Below, piece by piece: positions 11,741 through 13,485 of a DNA stretch of 13,485 nucleotides. The notes below the pieces were generated by a model. It did not search any database. It was given only the letters and a program-made list of their open reading frames with translations, and was not told where the DNA came from. Source of the stretch: Planctomycetota bacterium (GTDB taxonomy: Bacteria > Planctomycetota > PLA2 > JAEUHO01). The stretch is from assembly GCA_029213105.1 (NCBI GenBank), contig JARGNS010000041.1:1-13485 (forward strand), written 5' to 3'. Numbering within the stretch: the stretch's first letter is position 1; each line of letters starts with the position of its first letter. The translations under genes and the position numbers were made by a program.

Positions 11741-13369
11741 CTACCTGGCGAGGTACTCGCCGTTGTTCTCGCTGGCGAGGGCCTGGAGGAAGCCCACGTC
11801 GTGGCCGTCACCCACGCCGATGGTGTGGATCGTGATCTGGCGCTCGCGGTTCATCTTCTTGACCATCTCGCGGATCAAGACGGGATCCATGATCTTGCCC
11901 GCTGTCGGCTTGCCGTCCGTCATGACGAAGATCGTGTCCGCGCCCTTCTCGAACTGCTTCTTCGCCTTGCGCGTGTTGATGATGTCGAAGGCCTGCTCGA
12001 TCGCGTCCGAGATGTTCGTGGCGCCGTTGGCCTCGAGCTTGTCGATCCACGCGAAGACCTTCTCCTTTTCCTTCTTCGTGGCCGCGACCATCTTGCCCGT
12101 CTTGTAGACCTGCACCTCGGCGCTGTAGGCCACGACGTTGAAGCTGGCCTCACCGCGATCGTCGCCGTCCTCGGCGCGCAGCGTCTTGATGGCATTGGCC
12201 AACTCGCGCTTCGCGACGTCCACACGGAAGTGGCCGTGCTCGTTCTTGCCGCCCATCTCGCCCATCGAGCCCGAGATGTCGATCACGAAGATGATGTGCT
12301 TGCTCTCGGTCTGCAGGCCGTAGAAGGACGTCCCGCCGGAGTTGCCCTCGCTCTTGATCTGTACGGCCGGGAGGTCGTCCTGCACCGGGCCCGTGTCCTC
12401 CTTGGTCGCCCAGCGCTTGAGCAGGTCGTCCTTGTTGGACTTCCAGAACGAGATCCAGGCCTCGTCGGTCGCGGCCAGGCTCTCGCCGAGGATGCGGGCC
12501 AGCGCGGTGTAGTAGTGCCGCTTCAGCACGCCGTCCTCGTTCGGGAGGCGCTCAAGCAGCGCATCCACGACGCGTGCGTCCTTGAAGTAGCTCAGGCCCT
12601 TGAGGGCGGCGACGCGCAGCTGCCAGCGCGGATCGTCCAGGCGGGCGAGCAGCGTGTCGATGCTGCGCGGGCACTGCTGGCGCCCGAGGGCCTCGAGCGC
12701 CGGCTGCGCCACGAAGGGGGAGATGTTCTTGGCGTGGGCCTCGAGGGCGGCGGTCGCTTCGTCGCCCTGGATGTAGCCCAGCAGGCGGATGAACTCACGC
12801 TCCTCGGCCTTGGCGCCGGACTTGGCCGCCTTGTTGATCGCGGCGACGGCAGCGGCACGCGCCTTGCCCTCGAGGTTGTTGGCCACCTTGGCCATGCCCT
12901 GGCGGACATACTGGGCGATCTCCTCTTCGTTCGAGATCTCGCGCCGCAGGGTGGCGAGCTTGGCGGGCGCGTCGATCCAGGCCGTCTCGCCCGGGGTCAC
13001 GCTGATGGGCTTGCCCGGACCCACGGCCTTCTGCTTGGCCTCGAGGACCTTGCGCATGGACGGCTCGGCCTTCTTCCAGGTCTCGTGGCGCTTCGCCCAC
13101 TGGGAGTCCAGGTCGCCCATGAAGCGCTGCTGCTTCTTGTGGGCGCCGAGCAGCACGGTCACGGCGCGGACGTCGGTGGCCTTGCGCAGGCCCTTCACGG
13201 CCGCGCGCTTCTTGCCGCGCAGCTTCGAGCGGATGCCCGGTTTCTCGAGTCCGCCGATCTCCCAGGAGTTCTTGAACGCCTTGTGGAGCGCAGGCCAGTC
13301 GTCGCCCGCGACCGCAAGGGGCGCAAAGAGGAGGAGCAGGAACGTCAGGGCGGTCGTCGTGATTCTCAC
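11741..13369 (-). CDS. Secreted HEAT-repeat and von Willebrand factor A domain protein
   Basis: The chosen start is GTG at 13369, giving 542 residues. Residues 1-22 form a signal peptide (MRITTTALTFLLLLFAPLAV, then AG). An upstream GTG at 13477 would put 36 Pro-rich residues before it and would overlap the end of the neighbouring gene; a TATCCT box 6 bases before 13369 also supports the shorter form. A charged helical N-terminal part is followed at about 190-295 by HEAT-like repeats (AQPALEALGR, VAALKGLSYF). The VWA domain covers about 357-542: HIIFVIDISGSMGEMGG holds the MIDAS residues D364, S366 and S368, with T451 in GATNI and D485 in MTDGKPT. The metal site is complete. Such domains bind protein ligands through a divalent cation. 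The ligand is unknown. The gene converges with the sigma gene across the REP array. Confidence 0.9.
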   Translation of the reverse strand: MRITTTALTFLLLLFAPLAVAGDDWPALHKAFKNSWEIGGLEKPGIRSKLRGKKRAAVKGLRKATDVRAVTVLLGAHKKQQRFMGDLDSQWAKRHETWKKAEPSMRKVLEAKQKAVGPGKPISVTPGETAWIDAPAKLATLRREISNEEEIAQYVRQGMAKVANNLEGKARAAAVAAINKAAKSGAKAEEREFIRLLGYIQGDEATAALEAHAKNISPFVAQPALEALGRQQCPRSIDTLLARLDDPRWQLRVAALKGLSYFKDARVVDALLERLPNEDGVLKRHYYTALARILGESLAATDEAWISFWKSNKDDLLKRWATKEDTGPVQDDLPAVQIKSEGNSGGTSFYGLQTESKHIIFVIDISGSMGEMGGKNEHGHFRVDVAKRELANAIKTLRAEDGDDRGEASFNVVAYSAEVQVYKTGKMVAATKKEKEKVFAWIDKLEANGATNISDAIEQAFDIINTRKAKKQFEKGADTIFVMTDGKPTAGKIMDPVLIREMVKKMNRERQITIHTIGVGDGHDVGFLQALASENNGEYLAR

Positions 13370-13375
13370 GACCCG

Positions 13376-13381
13376 AGGATA
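13376..13381 (-). promoter_or_regulatory. Candidate -10 box for leaderless VWA transcript
   Basis: On the minus strand TATCCT, a TANNNT box, ends 6 bases before the GTG at 13369. The distance is the same as before the genes at 4005 and 8299. No Shine-Dalgarno sequence is visible. Confidence 0.4.
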
Positions 13382-13395
13382 GCCGCCGACGTCAG

Positions 13396-13417
13396 GCGCC
13401 GCACCGGGGTGCGGCGC
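13396..13417. other. 9-bp perfect hairpin between minus-strand genes
   Basis: GCGCCGCAC (13396-13404) pairs perfectly with GTGCGGCGC (13409-13417) around a CGGG loop. It lies between the end of the upstream minus-strand frame and the VWA promoter-like box. It may be part of a terminator, but no T-run follows on the minus strand. Confidence 0.6.
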
Positions 13418-13427
13418 ATTCCGGGGC

Positions 13428-13449
13428 GCGAGGCCCCGAGGGGCCTCGC
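13428..13449 (-). terminator. 10-bp perfect hairpin at the end of an upstream gene
   Basis: GCGAGGCCCC (13428-13437) and GGGGCCTCGC (13440-13449) pair perfectly with two bases between them. On the minus strand the hairpin begins at the last base of a likely TAG stop codon. It is well placed for a transcript end, though it lacks a T-run. Confidence 0.4.
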
Positions 13450-13485
13450 TAGTCGGCCTTTTCGGCGGCGCTGTCACCGCGGTCG
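13449..13485 (-). CDS. C-terminal end of an upstream gene (partial)
   Basis: On the minus strand the frame from the window edge reads D-R-G-D-S-A-A-E-K-A-D and then TAG (13451-13449). The charged Ala-Glu-Lys ending looks like a normal protein C-terminus, and a strong hairpin follows at once. Only 11 residues are visible, so neither family nor function can be given; the frame could also be chance. Confidence 0.4.
   Translation of the reverse strand, partial: DRGDSAAEKAD

Noticed and set aside
13370..13477. N-terminal extension of the VWA protein from GTG 13477
   Set aside because: It would place the signal peptide 36 residues inside the protein and cross two strong hairpins and the end of another likely gene.

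Overview
This window is very GC-rich bacterial DNA with tightly packed genes. The gene families suggest a high-GC member of the Planctomycetota or a similar phylum: an ECF sigma factor paired with an LDGEL-type anti-sigma factor, a HEAT-repeat plus VWA secreted protein, and a signal peptidase I with large extra domains. This assignment is inference; no rRNA or marker tree can be run here.

Layout. 1-3110: the 3' part of an M1-family zinc metallopeptidase, followed two bases later by a polytopic membrane protein. 3177-5549: an HNH endonuclease, an acidic tail-anchored 60-residue protein, and a 514-residue signal peptidase I whose cytoplasmic N-terminus resembles a PadR-like winged helix. 5610-8269: a three-gene run of ECF sigma factor, membrane anti-sigma factor and secreted protein with a GGQRP repeat. 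8299-9123: a nitrilase-family amidohydrolase. 9124-10325: a long leader holding a clear c-di-GMP-I (GEMM-I) riboswitch aptamer, then a FliA/WhiG-type sigma factor. 10381-10420: a strong terminator-like hairpin. 10442-11727: a mosaic array of REP-like palindromic units around a REP-associated tyrosine transposase (RAYT). 11741-13369 on the minus strand: a secreted HEAT/VWA protein. 13449-13485: probably the last residues of another minus-strand gene.

Two regions stand out. First, c-di-GMP probably controls expression of the motility/development-type sigma factor through an RNA switch, which would link second-messenger level to a whole regulon. Second, the RAYT and four REP-like units fill the convergent gap between the sigma factor and VWA genes. 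The units share left and right modules in different combinations. Their hairpins differ in sequence but stay paired, and one unit can fold into a near-perfect cloverleaf.

A third pattern is a TANNNT box, three times inside a GGTAC octamer, 6-7 bases before the start codon of four separate genes. It suggests that leaderless transcription is common in this genome, and it was used here to choose starts.
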